Translations under genes and position numbers: made by a program
Source of the DNA: Spirochaetia bacterium UBA5763
GTDB taxonomy: Bacteria; Spirochaetota; UBA4802; UBA5550
Assembly (NCBI GenBank): GCA_002418835.1
Contig: DIEX01000024.1
Span: forward strand, 1-64,000
Reading direction: 5' to 3'
Length of the DNA: 64,000 nucleotides
The notes under the pieces: model-generated
Database searches by the model: none
What the model was told of the DNA's origin: nothing
The model's input: only the letters and a program-made list of their open reading frames with translations
Part shown: positions 32,320-42,116 of the stretch, one piece after another
How positions within the stretch are numbered: the stretch's first letter is position 1
How the letters are laid out: each line of letters opens with the position of its first letter

Positions 32320-33225
32320 TCAGAAAAAAATATTAATTCCGAAGCCGGAACTCCACCTCTCTTCTCCAGAGGAATAAAAGGGATTAACTTTGCAGTAAAT
32401 CATAAAAAAAAACGAATCTCTTACCATATATTTACATCCGGCTGAAATAAATGTGCTACTTCCCCCTTCCCCTTCAGCAGTTTTTAAAGATACGCTGCTG
32501 TCTTCCTGAAAATCTGTAAAAGCATGATACAGCTCACCAAAAAGAATAACCGGATGCATCCGGGATTCAACTATCGAAACCGCGGTACTCATATAGTCAT
32601 CAGAGAGTCCGCTGCCGGAAAAAAATGAATCTTTATAAAAGGGATTCAGTCCGAAAACCGATTTATATGTGTCATATTTTTTCAGATCACCCTTTAATGA
32701 TCCATACAAATTCTCATCGCGCCCCTCTCTGAGAGTGTAGCTGATATTAAAATTAAGGATATCCTTTCCAGTCATTCTCAATGAAAATACAGGAGTAATT
32801 TTCACTTCATTACGCCCTACTGAAAGGTTTCTCCACCTTTCATCAACACCTGGTTCCGGGCCTGTTGGAATACGGATTCTGAGATCAATCCCGGTATCAA
32901 CCATGTCATAAAAATATCTGCCGGTATAATGCCAGAATTCCAGCAGAGTATCTCCGGTTTCACTTTCGTCACCGGAGAGATCATAATTCAGATAATTCCA
33001 TTCAACACCAAGTGTTGTGGCATCAGTTAAACCGAGATTGAGAGTTAAAACATCCACCCTGTGGAGTTCATTACCGGAAATTAGCCTCTCCCCTAAATAA
33101 AAATCGATGGTGTCCGCAGGTACAGTATAGCAAGTTCTGCTCAAAGGGAGAGAAAAAGCCCCCCCTGAAAATAAAATCAGCACCATGATAATGGTGCTGA
33201 TTCTTTTAACAGAAGCGCTAATCAT
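32320..33225 (-). CDS. Exported beta-barrel-like protein of unknown function
   Basis: 301 residues. The signal peptide cleaves near residue 24-28 (LILFSGGAFS). The remainder is rich in alternating hydrophobic/aromatic strands and ends FGINIFF, the terminal aromatic pattern of outer-membrane barrels. No family is recognised. It follows rplT by 15 bases on the same strand, but a terminator-like hairpin at 33178-33199 lies inside its first codons, so most rplT transcripts may stop before it. A later in-frame ATG within that hairpin (signal MVLILF) lacks basic residues and is less likely as a start. Confidence 0.65.
   Translation of the reverse strand: MISASVKRISTIIMVLILFSGGAFSLPLSRTCYTVPADTIDFYLGERLISGNELHRVDVLTLNLGLTDATTLGVEWNYLNYDLSGDESETGDTLLEFWHYTGRYFYDMVDTGIDLRIRIPTGPEPGVDERWRNLSVGRNEVKITPVFSLRMTGKDILNFNISYTLREGRDENLYGSLKGDLKKYDTYKSVFGLNPFYKDSFFSGSGLSDDYMSTAVSIVESRMHPVILFGELYHAFTDFQEDSSVSLKTAEGEGGSSTFISAGCKYMVRDSFFFMIYCKVNPFYSSGEERWSSGFGINIFF
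33178..33199 (-). terminator. Terminator-like hairpin inside start of barrel gene
   Basis: CAGCACCAT (33178-33186) pairs with ATGGTGCTG (33191-33199) around a four-base loop. On the minus strand it is followed by ATTTTATTTT. It lies 42 bases after the rplT stop and spans codons 10-16 of the next gene. Confidence 0.65.
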
Positions 33226-33240
33226 TTATAAGCAGGCAAC

Positions 33241-33597
33241 TCAGGCCGCTTTTTTATTCACATTTTCAACGATCTTTCTGAAAGCGTCCATATCCCTGAC
33301 AGCTATCTCAGCAAGCATCTTTCTGTTAATATCAACATTGCCCGCCTTCAATGCGCCGATTAGTCTGCTGTATGACATTCCGCACGCTCTTGCAGCCGCG
33401 TTTATCCTCATAATCCAGAGAGCTCTGAAATCTCTCTTTTTCAGTCTTCTATGCGTATATGAATTCTGAAGTGCCCTTCTTCTGGCATCCTTAGCTGTCC
33501 TGAACAGTTTGCTCCTGGCGCCCCTGAATCCTTTGGCATCCTTTAATATTCTCTTTCTTCTTTTCTGGTGTATTCTACCAGTAGTCGCTCTAGCCAT
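33241..33597 (-). CDS. rplT: 50S ribosomal protein L20
   Basis: 118 residues, the usual length. The basic N-terminus RATTGRIHQKRRKRILKDAK and the globular part with WIMRINAAARACGMSYSRLI are diagnostic. It is a large-subunit assembly protein and, in several bacteria, autogenous repressor of its operon. It follows rpmI by 37 bases. Confidence 0.97.
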   Translation of the reverse strand: MARATTGRIHQKRRKRILKDAKGFRGARSKLFRTAKDARRRALQNSYTHRRLKKRDFRALWIMRINAAARACGMSYSRLIGALKAGNVDINRKMLAEIAVRDMDAFRKIVENVNKKAA

Positions 33598-33634
33598 TTT
33601 TACCCTCTTTTCTACCTGATGATGATTTCAATAA

Positions 33635-33832
33635 TTAACCATACGGAAGCATGGCTTTAACTCTTGCTGCTTCAGAGTCAGAAACAACAGCTGTTCCCCT
33701 GAGCTGCATTTTGCGCTTTGGAGATTTTTTCTCAAGAATATGTCTTTTGAATCCTTTAGCGCTCAGAACCTTCCCGTTTTTGGTTATTCTGAATCTCTTT
33801 TTTGCCCCGCTGTTAGACTTTAGTTTAGGCAT
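33635..33832 (-). CDS. rpmI: 50S ribosomal protein L35
   Basis: 65 residues, MPKLKSNSGAKKRFRITKNG followed by HILEKKSPKRKMQLRG. A complete L35. It lies between infC and rplT as in most bacteria. Confidence 0.97.
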   Translation of the reverse strand: MPKLKSNSGAKKRFRITKNGKVLSAKGFKRHILEKKSPKRKMQLRGTAVVSDSEAARVKAMLPYG

Positions 33833-33874
33833 AACCTTACCCCTTATTATTCTTACTAACTCAATGTCGTTATA

Positions 33875-34429
33875 TCAGTTTTTCTTAAGTGCTGCGACAG
33901 GATTCATAAACATTGTGATGTTTCTACCTTCCTGGGCCGGTTTTTTCTCAACGGTTGCAACATCCTTCAGAACTTCCTGAATTCTTTCCATTACTTCAAA
34001 GCCCAGTTCAGGGTGTACCATCTCTCGTCCCCTGAACATCAATGTAAATTTCACTTTGTCGCCCTTTTCAATAAAACTCTTCGCATTATTAACTTTATGC
34101 AGAAAATCATTGTCATCAATTGCAGGACGCATTTTGATCTCTTTAATATGGATGACTTTCTGCTTCTTTTTGGCCTCTTTGGCCTTTTTAATCTGGTCAA
34201 ACTTAAATTTACTGTAATCAACAATTCTTACTACCGGGGGATCCTGATTGGCAGTAATTTCGACAAGATCAAGATTTTTTTCCCTGGCCATTTCAAGAGC
34301 TTTGCTCATGGAAATTACCTGAGGTTCACCCTCTTCACCAACCAGCCTTACATTTGGAGCATCTATCTCCTCATTTAACCTGAATTTATCGAATTTGTCC
34401 TTAGCAGGCATCTTACCTTTATTTAACAA
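33875..34429 (-). CDS. infC: Translation initiation factor IF-3
   Basis: 184 residues with the N domain (FRLNEEIDAPNVRLVGEEGE), the linker helix rich in K/A (KFDQIKKAKEAKKKQKVIHI) and the C domain (RPAIDDNDFLHKVNNAKSFI; GREMVHPELG). It discriminates the initiator tRNA and start codon. The in-frame start is TTG at 34429, immediately preceded by an in-frame ATT; GGGGG lies five bases before the TTG. An ATG seven codons in has a weaker AAGG site. Rare start codons are a known device for IF-3 autoregulation. Confidence 0.95.
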   Translation of the reverse strand: MLNKGKMPAKDKFDKFRLNEEIDAPNVRLVGEEGEPQVISMSKALEMAREKNLDLVEITANQDPPVVRIVDYSKFKFDQIKKAKEAKKKQKVIHIKEIKMRPAIDDNDFLHKVNNAKSFIEKGDKVKFTLMFRGREMVHPELGFEVMERIQEVLKDVATVEKKPAQEGRNITMFMNPVAALKKN

Positions 34430-34591
34430 AATTACCCCCGTATTAAAATAATATCTCTAACGTCAGAATGAAACAACATACTGATTAAAATCAATAAAAA
34501 ATTCATTCATCAGGCATATTTTTTATACCATAGGTAAATTTATACAATGATCATGCCGATTAAGCTGAATAATGATTAAATCTATCAGATT

Positions 34592-36511
34592 TTATCGCTT
34601 TTCTGCGATCTCCTCCTCCAGCATTTTATAAAAATCATTTATTGCCATTGTAATTGAATCCTTCTCACCTCTTTTTCTTACAGAAACGGTTCCGTTTTCA
34701 GCTTCATTTTTACCAATTACACATACATAGGGCGCTCTCTGCGAAACAGCTTCTCTTATTTTGTACCCCATAGACTCATTACGGAGATCAACCTGAGGTC
34801 TTAACCCGCGGTCAATCATAGTGTTTTTCATTTCGTTCACAACGCCAGCCTGCTCTTCAGATACATTAATCAGAATTACCTGTACCGGTGAAAGCCAGGC
34901 CGGAAATTTTCCACTGTAATGCTCAATAAGTATACCCACGAAACGTTCAATAGAACCGAGGAGAGCCCTGTGAACCATAAACGGCCTGTGCTTCTGCCCG
35001 TCTTCCCCTATATAGTACATGTCGAATCTTTCGGGGAGGTTGAAGTCAAATTGTATCGTTGTCATCTGCCATTCTCGGCCGATTGCATCACGAACCTTCA
35101 GGTCAATCTTCGGCCCGTAGAATGCTCCGCCACCTTCATCCAATTCGACTTTAAGATCAGCGGACTCAATCGCTTTACGGAGGGATTCCTGCGCTGTTAT
35201 CCATCGTTCGGGCTCGCCAACACTCTTTTCAGGTTTTGTGGCAAGATATGCCTTTATATCTGTAAATCCCAGAGTTTTCCACATCCAGAGGGAGAATCTC
35301 AGGACTTCCTTTATTTCATCTTCAATCTGTTCAGGGGTACAGAAAATATGTGCATCATCCTGCGTAAATCCGCGCACACGCAGTAATCCATGAAGCACTC
35401 CTGACTTCTCATACCTGTAAACAGTTCCAAGCTCCGCCCATCTTAAAGGAAGATCCCTGTATGAATGGAGACTTGTCTGATAAATCTTTATATGGAACGG
35501 GCAGTTCATCGGTTTGATTATATAATCGTTTCCGTCTATCTCCATCGGGGAATACATGTTGTCTTTGTAGAATCCCAGGTGACCTGAAGTTTCCCATAGT
35601 GTTGAACGGCCTATATGGGGAGAGTAGAGAATCTCATACCCGTTTTTGAAATGTTCCTTTTTCCACCACTCTTCGAGCGTGTTTCTGAGCCTTGCTCCTT
35701 TAGGATGCCAGTAGATTAAACCTGCACCCACATCCTCATGCGTGCTGAAGAGATCAAGATCCCTGCCGATTTTACGGTGATCTCTCTTCTTCACCTCTTC
35801 AATGAAATCCAGGTGTTTTTTAAGATCCTTCTGATCAGGGAACGCAACTCCGTATATCCTCTGAAGCATACGGTTTTTCTCATCCCCGCGCCAGTAGGCT
35901 CCTGCTATTGAGAGGAGCTTGAATGATTTAAGCTGTTCCGTGTTGCGCACATGAGGCCCGCGGCAGAGATCAGCGAACTCCCCCTGCCTGTAGAGAGAAA
36001 CATTTCCGTCAGGGAGATCACTCAGAAGTTCAATTTTATAGGTTTCATTTATGGAGGAGAAATACTTTATCGCATCAGCTTTTGGCATCTCCTCACGCTT
36101 TACGTCAAGTTTTTCTTCAACTATTTTAGCCATCTCAGCTTCAATGGCCTCAAGATCCTCGGGAGTGAGAGTTTTCTTCATATCTATATCGTAATAGAAT
36201 CCGCTTTCAATTGAAGGGCCTATTGCAAATTTCGCATCAGGATAGAGTCTCTTTACAGCCTGAGCCATGAGGTGTGATGCTGAATGCCAGAAGATATCTC
36301 TACCCTTTTCTGAATCGAAGGTAATTATACTTAAGTCGCTGTCTTTAGTTACTGTTGTCGCAAGGTCAGTGAGAACCCCGTCAAGTTCAGCAGCAAGCGC
36401 CGCTTTCTGAAGACCTTTCCCGATAAGACCTGTAATATCATAGAGAGTTGAACCGCTCGGGGCCTCTTTTATACTGGAATCGGGTAATTTTATTTTAATC
36501 AGGTTGCTCAA
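34592..36511 (-). CDS. thrS: Threonyl-tRNA synthetase
   Basis: 639 residues. N-terminal TGS domain (about 1-62), editing domain with HSASHLMAQAV (about 76), class II catalytic core with motif 1/2 region MNCPFHIKIYQ and RYEKSGVLHGLLRVRGFTQD, and C-terminal anticodon domain. Zinc ligands are expected at the Cys of MNCPFH and two later histidines. The start codon is TTG, with GAGG eight bases upstream. It heads thrS-infC-rpmI-rplT, with 162 bases before infC that may hold a separate promoter. Confidence 0.97.
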   Translation of the reverse strand: MSNLIKIKLPDSSIKEAPSGSTLYDITGLIGKGLQKAALAAELDGVLTDLATTVTKDSDLSIITFDSEKGRDIFWHSASHLMAQAVKRLYPDAKFAIGPSIESGFYYDIDMKKTLTPEDLEAIEAEMAKIVEEKLDVKREEMPKADAIKYFSSINETYKIELLSDLPDGNVSLYRQGEFADLCRGPHVRNTEQLKSFKLLSIAGAYWRGDEKNRMLQRIYGVAFPDQKDLKKHLDFIEEVKKRDHRKIGRDLDLFSTHEDVGAGLIYWHPKGARLRNTLEEWWKKEHFKNGYEILYSPHIGRSTLWETSGHLGFYKDNMYSPMEIDGNDYIIKPMNCPFHIKIYQTSLHSYRDLPLRWAELGTVYRYEKSGVLHGLLRVRGFTQDDAHIFCTPEQIEDEIKEVLRFSLWMWKTLGFTDIKAYLATKPEKSVGEPERWITAQESLRKAIESADLKVELDEGGGAFYGPKIDLKVRDAIGREWQMTTIQFDFNLPERFDMYYIGEDGQKHRPFMVHRALLGSIERFVGILIEHYSGKFPAWLSPVQVILINVSEEQAGVVNEMKNTMIDRGLRPQVDLRNESMGYKIREAVSQRAPYVCVIGKNEAENGTVSVRKRGEKDSITMAINDFYKMLEEEIAEKR

Positions 36512-36582
36512 TGTAGTATCCTCGACTATTAAATTTACATTTCACTGCGGGATACCTGCCTGGGAATAACAGGTGAAGGAAT

Positions 36583-36656
36583 TGGGCGATACTGGAATCG
36601 AACCAGTGACCTCCTGCGTGTCGAGCAGGCGCTCTAACCATCTGAGCTAACCGCCC
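36583..36656 (-). tRNA. tRNA-Val (anticodon GAC)
   Basis: A full cloverleaf on the minus strand. The acceptor GGGCGGT pairs with ATCGCCC (one G-T pair), with D arm GCTC...GAGC, anticodon stem CCTGC/GCAGG with loop TCGACAC giving anticodon GAC, and T arm ACTGG-TTCGATT-CCAGT. The discriminator is A, and CCA is not encoded. Confidence 0.95.
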
Positions 36657-36743
36657 GTAGTGAAAATCAGTTTAATCAATATTTTTATACATGGTTCATT
36701 GTCAAGATTTTTTTGTTGATATCAACCTTATTAACCCCTGAAT

Positions 36744-38411
36744 TCATTGTTCTTCATGGTTCTCTTTTTTCTCTGTCGCATAATGTACAGGCTGAACTTC
36801 ACCGTAGGGTTTCCCATTTACCAGCCGGGGCAATTCTTTGAAATCAGCAGAAAAGATGCTCCTGCTTTTTTCAAAGTCGGCATAGCGCAGTTTAGATAAT
36901 GCTGAAATGCTGTGTATTACATCTTCGGTTGAATAAGGCCTTTCAAGATAATATTTCATATTCGCGAAAAAATTACTGTTTGCAGCTTTATATTTATCAG
37001 ATACCCATAGTATATAAGGAATCTCGCACATGTATCTTGAAAAATTCTTAGCCTGATGTCCGAACATATCCCTGTATTCAAACATCTCCTCTCCGTGATC
37101 CGAAAAATAGAGTACCCAGGAATATTCACTTTGAGCTCTTACAATATCAATTATTGAAGAGATAATATGATCATTAAATCTCACGCTATTGTCATATTCA
37201 TCTATAATCTGTTTTTTATCTTCAGAGAGATTGCTGCCGTATGGCAGGGGGATTTTATTGTGATCGAAATATGCAAAATCCTTTGTATACCTTTCAGTAT
37301 ATTTTGTATGCGATCCTCTCAGGTGAATAAAAACAATCCTGTCCCTGTTCCCTCTTATACGCAGAGTCATCCCCAGGGCGTCAACAACTGCCTGATCATG
37401 TTTGTAAGCTATTTCATAAGATTTAGCGCACTCGTTTGCAATAACTCCATGGCTGATATTATATTTGTTCCCTTTAAATCCCTGGTTACCTATCCATACA
37501 GTATCATACCCGGCTTCATTAAACAGATTTACAATAGATCTCTTCTGTAAAAAAAATTCAGGGTGCCGCTGGTTTGCAAGTGTCAGCACATGTTTCATTA
37601 CTTCAACAGTTGTTGTTGCAGGAGAGGTTACATTTTTAAAAACATACAGATGATCTTTAATCGCGCTGAGTTTGGGATTGGTTTCTCTTTCGTAACCGTA
37701 AAGCTGCATGTGGCTTCTGGACTGCGACTCTCCGATTATAACAACAAATGTTTTTGGATTTTTTATTTTAAGTTCAGAAACTACTGCACCTTCAAATTTT
37801 ATGTTCTGCCTTGCCGCTTCAAGTTTATCGAACTTCTGAGCCTGTTTAAAATTATAATATGATCTGTAAAAACCTACAACATGATAGTTCTTTGAAACAA
37901 GGCTCCAATTTGTTAAACAGACAATAGCAAGTAATATAATTGTCAGAGCTATAACTGAGTTTTTTACTGCTCTTCCTATAACTGGTTTTACCGGTTTAAT
38001 AATCAGCAATACAAAAAGAGGCAATATATAGCCTAAAACCAGTGCAACTGTTTTAAAATCCAGAAACTGTTCAATAAACTCCATTGATTCAGCCTGATCC
38101 GTTGTAAAAAAAACGCGGAAATCCCCCCGGTTCATGATCGCTCCTGTTACAGAAAAACCGGATACAACAAGCAGGGAGGGAATGATCACAAACAATGAAA
38201 GCAGGATACGGAAAACCCTTGTTTTTACTGGAGAAAAAATGAAAACAATAAAAAAGGATATTGCAAAGAGCAATGATATAATAAGTACTCTGAGAGAAAC
38301 CGAAAACTCTATTTCTTTGTCAAAAAAATAGAGCAAACAGGCCGAACTGGACATCCAGAAAATAATTACTAAAAATTTTAAATTGTTTATGTTAAAAACC
38401 TGTCTGAACAC
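36744..38411 (-). CDS. Phosphoethanolamine transferase, sulfatase fold (CptA/OpgE-like)
   Basis: 555 residues, GTG start. Five membrane helices lie in about 1-185, followed by a periplasmic alkaline-phosphatase-like catalytic domain. Signature segments: IIGESQSRSHMQLYGYERET (metal and nucleophile loop; GES with Ser where EptA has GET), DTVWIGNQ, FIHLRGSHTKY and YFSDHGEEMFE with GHQ (zinc ligands). Such enzymes add phosphoethanolamine to lipopolysaccharide core, lipid A or glucans in the periplasm. The specific acceptor is unclear. It lies alone between tRNA-Val and the divergent patatin gene. Confidence 0.85.
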   Translation of the reverse strand: MFRQVFNINNLKFLVIIFWMSSSACLLYFFDKEIEFSVSLRVLIISLLFAISFFIVFIFSPVKTRVFRILLSLFVIIPSLLVVSGFSVTGAIMNRGDFRVFFTTDQAESMEFIEQFLDFKTVALVLGYILPLFVLLIIKPVKPVIGRAVKNSVIALTIILLAIVCLTNWSLVSKNYHVVGFYRSYYNFKQAQKFDKLEAARQNIKFEGAVVSELKIKNPKTFVVIIGESQSRSHMQLYGYERETNPKLSAIKDHLYVFKNVTSPATTTVEVMKHVLTLANQRHPEFFLQKRSIVNLFNEAGYDTVWIGNQGFKGNKYNISHGVIANECAKSYEIAYKHDQAVVDALGMTLRIRGNRDRIVFIHLRGSHTKYTERYTKDFAYFDHNKIPLPYGSNLSEDKKQIIDEYDNSVRFNDHIISSIIDIVRAQSEYSWVLYFSDHGEEMFEYRDMFGHQAKNFSRYMCEIPYILWVSDKYKAANSNFFANMKYYLERPYSTEDVIHSISALSKLRYADFEKSRSIFSADFKELPRLVNGKPYGEVQPVHYATEKKENHEEQ

Positions 38412-38730
38412 TTTTTTCCTCTATAACAGCAATTCTTTATATTTTCTTTATAAAAACCATTAATGAAGAGCAATAAAAAATGTCAATAATTACTTAACCG
38501 GTTAATTAAATATTTACGAAGGGATGTTATTCATTATAAAATGAATAAATCTGAAAAAATGATTGTATAAACCTTCATTTCTGCATTTAATCTCATTTCA
38601 GATATATCACTGAACTACGACTGACTTATTCAAAGAGATGAGCAGAGCATTTTGATATTGTACAATATAAACTCACTTTAAGTTTACAGTTTAAGTGGAA
38701 GTCTCATAAAATTAAAAAGCAGGAAAAACT
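38412..38730. other. Divergent intergenic region
   Basis: About 320 bases between the phosphoethanolamine transferase and the patatin gene. It contains small palindromes (ATTGTACAAT near 38655; an imperfect CACTT...AAGTG pair at about 38673-38697) that could be operators. No gene or confident promoter is seen. Confidence 0.4.
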
Positions 38731-39789
38731 ATGTTTGATAATATTGAAGTTTACGCCGGCAAAAATGCGGCACGTATAATTATGGAATCCGGCCTGAACG
38801 AAGAAATGATTACAGGGATTGCCGCTGCTTCAGGGGGGCCGAAATTCCTGGCACTTGCGGGATTTGACAATATTATCCTGGCGAACTGGTTTAAAAAAAG
38901 AAAAAAGCCCCTCTTTTTCCTCGGTTCATCAATCGGCGCATGGAGAGGTGCGGCCTATGCATGTAAAAACCCGGTTAAAGCACACAATCAGCTGATTGAA
39001 TCGTATCTTACACAGAAATACAGCTCAAGGCCTTCTGAAAGTGAAGTTACTGTGGAAAGTCTGAGAATTCTTGATGAATATATTTCTGACAGTGATATCA
39101 ATCATATACTTACAAAATCACACGTTCACCTTGGCATCATTGCTGCACGCTGTACAGGTTTATCAGCCATGAACAGCAGGGCTGCACTTGCGGCATCCTT
39201 TATCCCCTCCGCCCTGGTGAATATTGTAAGCCGCTCGCTTCTGCTTAAATTATTCGGCAGAACTCTTTTTTATGACAGGCGGGAAGATCCCCCCTTTGCT
39301 TTTAATTTCAGCGGGAAACTACGGATCCCTCTCACTGCGGATAATTTCAGACAGGTTGTACTCTCATCGGGTTCTATACCCTTTGTCATGGAGGGAATAA
39401 AAGATATACCCGGGGCTCCGGCCGGGACATACCGTGATGGAGGTCTGACTGATTACCATCTTAATATAAATTTCGGTGTTGATAAAGGGATTGTTTTATT
39501 TCCCCATTTCAGCAGCCGGATTATACCCGGATGGCTGGACAAAAACATAAAATGGCGCAAACATGATCCTGCTCTGTTGGCAAATGTGCTGCTCATTGCC
39601 CCTTCCCGGAAATTTATCGATTCTCTCCCATACAGCAAAATTCCGGACAGGACAGATTTTGTCACATTTACCGACCGAGACAGGCTCAATTACTGGAATA
39701 GTGTAATAGATAAAAGCTCTGTAATTGGCAGGGAATTTATTGAGGCGGCTGCATCTGGCAGACTTAAAGATATTATTAAACCATTATAA
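38731..39789 (+). CDS. Patatin-like phospholipase
   Basis: 352 residues. The glycine-rich oxyanion segment is AAASGGPKF (31-39), the nucleophile elbow GSSIG at 65-69 has Ser67, and the catalytic Asp is in YRDGGLTDYH (about residue 233). It hydrolyses acyl esters of phospholipids or related lipids. There is no signal peptide, so it is cytoplasmic or delivered by an unknown route. It is monocistronic by spacing (105 bases to the next gene). The residues after 250 are not typical of secreted patatins. Confidence 0.85.
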   Translation: MFDNIEVYAGKNAARIIMESGLNEEMITGIAAASGGPKFLALAGFDNIILANWFKKRKKPLFFLGSSIGAWRGAAYACKNPVKAHNQLIESYLTQKYSSRPSESEVTVESLRILDEYISDSDINHILTKSHVHLGIIAARCTGLSAMNSRAALAASFIPSALVNIVSRSLLLKLFGRTLFYDRREDPPFAFNFSGKLRIPLTADNFRQVVLSSGSIPFVMEGIKDIPGAPAGTYRDGGLTDYHLNINFGVDKGIVLFPHFSSRIIPGWLDKNIKWRKHDPALLANVLLIAPSRKFIDSLPYSKIPDRTDFVTFTDRDRLNYWNSVIDKSSVIGREFIEAAASGRLKDIIKPL

Positions 39790-39894
39790 ATCACAGAGAA
39801 TGATAATCTTCAAAAAACTGATTATGCTCCTTTTTTTGCGGTATCAAGCCGATTGAATTAATCATTCTTTTTAATTATATTTCATGAGTAGCCT

Positions 39895-41760
39895 ATGGAT
39901 ATTATAATAATCACTGCCCAATTATTTCTCTCCTGCTGCATCGGTATAATTCTGATGGGGACTTTCCTTGCAATGTATATAGATTTATATACAGGGAAAA
40001 AAATGAACAGGGGAATTGTGCTGATCGGATTTCTTGGTATAATCGTAACGACAACCGAGCTCATCATCCTGACTTTCAGCATAAAAGGCCTGAACAGGCC
40101 GGGTATGGAATTTCACAGGATTGAAGCATTGGCTATATCTTTCTACCTCTTTGCTCTCCCGTATCTCTTCCAGAGTCTTCTTGAACTTAACTATTTTCTC
40201 AGAAGAATCAACAGGTATATATATATCATCGGATTTATTATAGCGGTATTTTTCACTGGTGCAGCCTTCATCTCTCCGGAGCTGTTTCTTTCCTTTAATG
40301 AACCGGTAAAAACAGGGCCCTACGCGTGGAATACAGGGAGAGCCACCCCCGGAACTCTTTTCAGAATAAGAGATGTACTTCTGATGTTTATATCGTTCTA
40401 CAGCCTTACTCTTTTATTTTACGAAATGAAAAATTCCGCCAACAGGCGTTTTCTGAAAGCAATGATGACCGGCATTATAACAGGTATTCTCTCCGGTGTG
40501 GTTGACCTTATCATGAACCTTGTAGAACTGGATGCAGGGATGCACGCTTTTAGGGTGATATCTTATATAAATGTCGGTCTTACAGCTTTTACAATTATTG
40601 CAGTAATTGCTGTTATAAGGGTCTTTATTGACGGAAGTCAGGCTCTTGAAAGACTCAGAAAAAATGAATTCATGGAACTCCTCGCAGGAGGTATTGCGCA
40701 CGATTTCAATAATCTTCTCACAGGGATACTGGGCAACACTTCTCTTGCATTGTACAACGCCTCTGAAAACAGCGGCAACACCGAGCTTCTGAAAAGTATT
40801 GAAAAAGCTGCCAAAAGAGGGAGGGGCCTCAGCAGACAGCTCCTTGATTTTTCAAAAGGGGGAGCACTTATGCGTGGAGTGGTCTCCCTGGAAAAACTCA
40901 TTACTGAAAATGTAAAGTTTATTATGACCGGCTCAGGTATTGATACTCTCTTCCAGTTTGACAAATCTCTACTTCATGTGAATGCTGATGAATCTCAGAT
41001 CTCCCAGGTAATTCAGAATATTGCCATAAACGCCAAACAGGCGATGGATGACACCGGCAAGCTTACTGTTATATGCAGGAACACTTCAATTGCAGACCCC
41101 TTCTCCATACTAAAACCCGGGAGATACATTAAAATTGAATTCAGGGATACCGGACCAGGTATACCTGAAAAAAATCTTAAGAATATATTCGATCCCTATT
41201 ATACTACAAAAAAGACAGGAACCGGGCTTGGACTTGCAACTGCTTTTTCTATTATAAAAAATCACGGCGGACTTATTGAAGTCACATCAAAACAGGGAAA
41301 CGGAGCAACTTTTACTGTTTACCTCCCGGCTTCAGAAAAGGAATTAATAGAGCACAAAAATGAAACATCATTAAAAACAAAACACCGCGGGAGAGCCCTC
41401 ATAATGGATGATGACAATATGATCCTCGGTGTGGGAATGAAGATTCTCACAGAGCTGGGTTTTAATGCGGAATGCGTGACATGCGGTGAAGATGCCCTCG
41501 AAGAGTATAAAAAAGCAATGGATGGCAGAGAGCCGTACCGCCTTGTAATCATGGATCTCACCATTGCAGGGGGAATGGGCGGGAAAGATGCTGTTAAGCT
41601 TTTAAAGAAATTTGATCCTTCTGCAAAAGTTATTCTTTCCACAGGTTATTCTCACAACCTCGCGGGGAAAGATTTCAGTGACATCGGTTTTGACGGCATA
41701 CTTCCAAAGCCTTATACCTTTGAAGAGATGAAGCAGGCTGTTGAAGAGGTTCTTAAATAG
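39895..41760 (+). CDS. Hybrid sensor histidine kinase with receiver
   Basis: 621 residues. The N-terminal membrane sensor has about seven helices (5-28, 41-62, 78-98, 108-127, 158-178, 188-210, 222-244). It is followed by the HisKA helix with His269 (GGIAHDFNNLLTGILGN), HATPase_c with NAKQAMDD, DTGPGIPEKN and GTGLGLATAF boxes, and a C-terminal receiver with phosphoacceptor Asp554 (LVIMDLT). The AHDFNN type kinase is typical of hybrid PAS-less sensors. The signal is unknown; no output partner is adjacent. It could phosphorylate only its own receiver or pass phosphate to a distant Hpt. Confidence 0.9.
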   Translation: MDIIIITAQLFLSCCIGIILMGTFLAMYIDLYTGKKMNRGIVLIGFLGIIVTTTELIILTFSIKGLNRPGMEFHRIEALAISFYLFALPYLFQSLLELNYFLRRINRYIYIIGFIIAVFFTGAAFISPELFLSFNEPVKTGPYAWNTGRATPGTLFRIRDVLLMFISFYSLTLLFYEMKNSANRRFLKAMMTGIITGILSGVVDLIMNLVELDAGMHAFRVISYINVGLTAFTIIAVIAVIRVFIDGSQALERLRKNEFMELLAGGIAHDFNNLLTGILGNTSLALYNASENSGNTELLKSIEKAAKRGRGLSRQLLDFSKGGALMRGVVSLEKLITENVKFIMTGSGIDTLFQFDKSLLHVNADESQISQVIQNIAINAKQAMDDTGKLTVICRNTSIADPFSILKPGRYIKIEFRDTGPGIPEKNLKNIFDPYYTTKKTGTGLGLATAFSIIKNHGGLIEVTSKQGNGATFTVYLPASEKELIEHKNETSLKTKHRGRALIMDDDNMILGVGMKILTELGFNAECVTCGEDALEEYKKAMDGREPYRLVIMDLTIAGGMGGKDAVKLLKKFDPSAKVILSTGYSHNLAGKDFSDIGFDGILPKPYTFEEMKQAVEEVLK

Positions 41761-42116
41761 ACCTTAGACACCGGCTGACGGTCAGCATATAGAAAATTAC
41801 TATACATCCCGGAATTATGTGCAGAACAGACATGACACGTCAGTTCACTTTAACTGCGGAATGTGCCTCAGCATAATGAACTTTGCGAATTATTACACCC
41901 CTTATCCATTTTTTTCTTGTATAATATTTCTGCTTTCTCTCAATAGTGAACATACTGTAACTTTTAATTCTCGCATCAGCACTCTGTCAGTGTTATGCGG
42001 AGAGTCACAGATAAAAATATAAACTGATATATTCTTTCATGCAATATATCACCTGAAGGAAGACCATTTTTTAATGGCACCAAATAATACCGCCAGTTCA
42101 AAAAGGAGTTATTTTT
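41761..42116. other. Intergenic region upstream of crotonase
   Basis: 356 bases without a supported gene. The 67-codon frame at 41819-42022 has no ribosome site and low-complexity composition. AAAGGAG precedes the crotonase ATG at 42117. No convincing promoter pair was fixed. Confidence 0.45.

Noticed and set aside
41819..42022. 67-codon plus-strand frame before the crotonase gene
   Set aside because: No ribosome site and no recognisable features; the spacer is otherwise AT-rich leader.
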